From: Undibacterium sp. 5I1 | GTDB taxonomy: Bacteria > Pseudomonadota > Gammaproteobacteria > Burkholderiales > Burkholderiaceae_D | Reading direction: 5' to 3' | DNA length: 64,000 nucleotides | NCBI RefSeq assembly: GCF_034314085.1 | Contig: NZ_JAVIWI010000001.1 | Location: forward strand, 1,488,001 to 1,552,000 | Shown: positions 63,000 through 64,000 of the stretch, one piece after another | Numbering within the stretch: position 1 is the stretch's first letter | How the letters are laid out: every line of letters starts with the position of its first letter | Program-made: the position numbers and the translations under genes | The notes under the pieces: model-generated | What the model was told of the DNA's origin: nothing | Database searches by the model: none | The model's input: only the letters and a program-made list of their open reading frames with translations

Positions 63000-64000
63000 T
63001 TAAATGATTTCAAGATCGGCACGCATAGCACCGGAAGCTTTCATTGCCTGCAATATTGCAAGCAAATCTTGCGGTGTTGCGCCAATGGCATTGAGTGCTT
63101 TAACGACATCGGTCAAAGTAGTACCTGCCTTCAACATAACGAGCTGCCCTGCATCTTTGGTAATAGTGATATCAGATTTCTGAGTAAGCTCGGTTTGCCC
63201 GGCAGCAAGTGCATTTGGCTGACTCACTGCGGTATCTGTATTGATCACCACAGACAGATTGCCATGCGCGATGGCGCAAGCGTCTAGAGTAACCGCTTGA
63301 TTCATCACAATTGATCCGGTTCTCGCATTCAGGATAACTTTTGCTGCAATTTGGGCAGGTGTGACTTCTATGCTCTCAAGATTGCCTAAAAATGCGACTC
63401 GCTGATCGCTGCCAAGCGGTGTTCTGACCTGGATTACGCGACCATCCATCGCCGCCGCTGTACCAGCACCGAATTTTTTATTGATTGCATCAACAACCTT
63501 GCTCGCAGTAGAAAAGTCACTGGTGTTCAATTCCAGATGCACTACACCATCTTGCCCCAATATGGATGCGACGGCTTTTTCGACAGTCGCACCGGAAGAA
63601 ATACGTCCAACGCTCAGATGATTGACCTGCACTTTGCTTCCACCAGCGGCAGCGCCAACACCACCGACTAAAACGTTGCCTTGTGCCATTGCATAAATTT
63701 GGTTATCGGCACCTTTGAGCGGCGTCATCAATAAGGTACCGCCTCGTAAACTCTTGGCATTGCCCATAGAAGAAACGGTGATATCGAGTGTTTGCCCTGG
63801 CTGAGAAAAAGGAGGAAGCGATGCCGTTACCATGACAGCCGCTACATTTTTTAATTGCAAACTCGTGCCGACGGGAATACTCACGCCCAATTGCTGCAAC
63901 ATACTAATCACACTTTGTACCGTAAACGGCGTTTGCGTTGTCTGATCGCCGCTGCCATCCAGACCGACTACCAGTCCATAGCCCAGCAGTTGATTCTGAC
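63000..64000 (-). CDS. flgI: Flagellar P-ring protein FlgI (5' end outside window)
   Basis: The frame runs from the stop at 63000 to the right edge without interruption; the part past 63911 reads NQLLGYGLVVGLDGSGDQTTQTPFTVQSV, the family's N-terminal signature, so the true start and signal peptide lie beyond 64000. Further blocks: FSQPGQTLDITVSSMGNAKSLRGGTLLMTPLKGADNQIYAMAQG, RVAFLGNLESIEVTP, VILNARTGSIVMNQ and the C-terminal ATPQDLLAILQAMKASGAMRADLEII. FlgI forms the periplasmic P ring around the rod. Confidence 0.95.
   Translation of the reverse strand, partial: QNQLLGYGLVVGLDGSGDQTTQTPFTVQSVISMLQQLGVSIPVGTSLQLKNVAAVMVTASLPPFSQPGQTLDITVSSMGNAKSLRGGTLLMTPLKGADNQIYAMAQGNVLVGGVGAAAGGSKVQVNHLSVGRISSGATVEKAVASILGQDGVVHLELNTSDFSTASKVVDAINKKFGAGTAAAMDGRVIQVRTPLGSDQRVAFLGNLESIEVTPAQIAAKVILNARTGSIVMNQAVTLDACAIAHGNLSVVINTDTAVSQPNALAAGQTELTQKSDITITKDAGQLVMLKAGTTLTDVVKALNAIGATPQDLLAILQAMKASGAMRADLEII

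Overview
The window looks like a chromosome segment of a betaproteobacterium of the order Burkholderiales, most likely family Oxalobacteraceae (Undibacterium-like). This is an inference from protein families and gene order: a class I PHA locus (phaC-phaB-phaR), a large TCA-cycle cluster with a GntR regulator at its hinge, zapE beside lpdA, divergent rluD/bamD, and a polar-type flagellar run flgI-flgJ-flgK-flgL. Base composition is moderate, and intergenic gaps are clearly AT-richer than genes. No transposase, integrase, phage gene, tRNA, rRNA or CRISPR array is visible.

Layout. 1-2150 (+): the end of a small EamA transporter, a ribbon-helix-helix-like small protein, and the RNA helicase RhlE. 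2555-7882 (-): one giant A/E/Q-rich coiled-coil protein built on a 14-residue repeat, with a C-terminal membrane anchor. 8221-11373 (+): upp, a methionine-type aminotransferase, a secreted alpha/beta hydrolase, and a 40-codon remnant of a second copy of the aminotransferase 3' end. 11657-24724 (-): a secreted protein, zapE, then (read right to left as transcribed) sdhC-sdhD-sdhA-sdhB-sdhE-gltA-sucA-odhB-(SHOCT/PspC gene)-lpdA. 24894-25706 (-): GntR/UTRA regulator. 26104-31520 (+): mdh, a citrate-lyase-like CoA ester lyase, an MliC-like secreted protein, acnA. The left and right arms therefore encode most of the oxidative TCA cycle around one regulator (icd, fum and sucCD are not here).

31778-41249 (mostly -): a TonB-like lipoprotein, metC-type lyase, a secreted protein, rimO, phaR, phaB, phaC, a small membrane protein (+), pgeF, rluD. 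41275-42090 (+): bamD; 42192-42968 (-): yaaA. 42985-46359 (+): an orphan PIN-domain protein, then a coupled cheZ-cheA pair. 46947-50653 (+): selO, msrB, yciB, bolA-family gene, parvulin-type chaperone. 50958-56963 (-): purL and a GT39/ArnT-like glycosyltransferase. 57175-58500 (+): amidase. 58735-64000 (-): flgL, flgK, flgJ and flgI, the last cut by the window edge.

The strongest unexplained structure is a family of seven short (about 85-90 bp) intergenic elements at about 2.4, 10.2, 11.5, 31.7, 46.7, 50.8 and 58.6 kb. Five copies share fixed spacing between an ATACTCCC box, a central hairpin with differing arm sequences, and a right-hand ATACT/AGTAT hairpin. Five of the seven copies sit between convergent genes. 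Two copies flank the hydrolase plus aminotransferase remnant, which looks like a small recombined cassette. A second item is a structured leader upstream of sucA that probably corresponds to the sucA RNA motif known from Burkholderiales.
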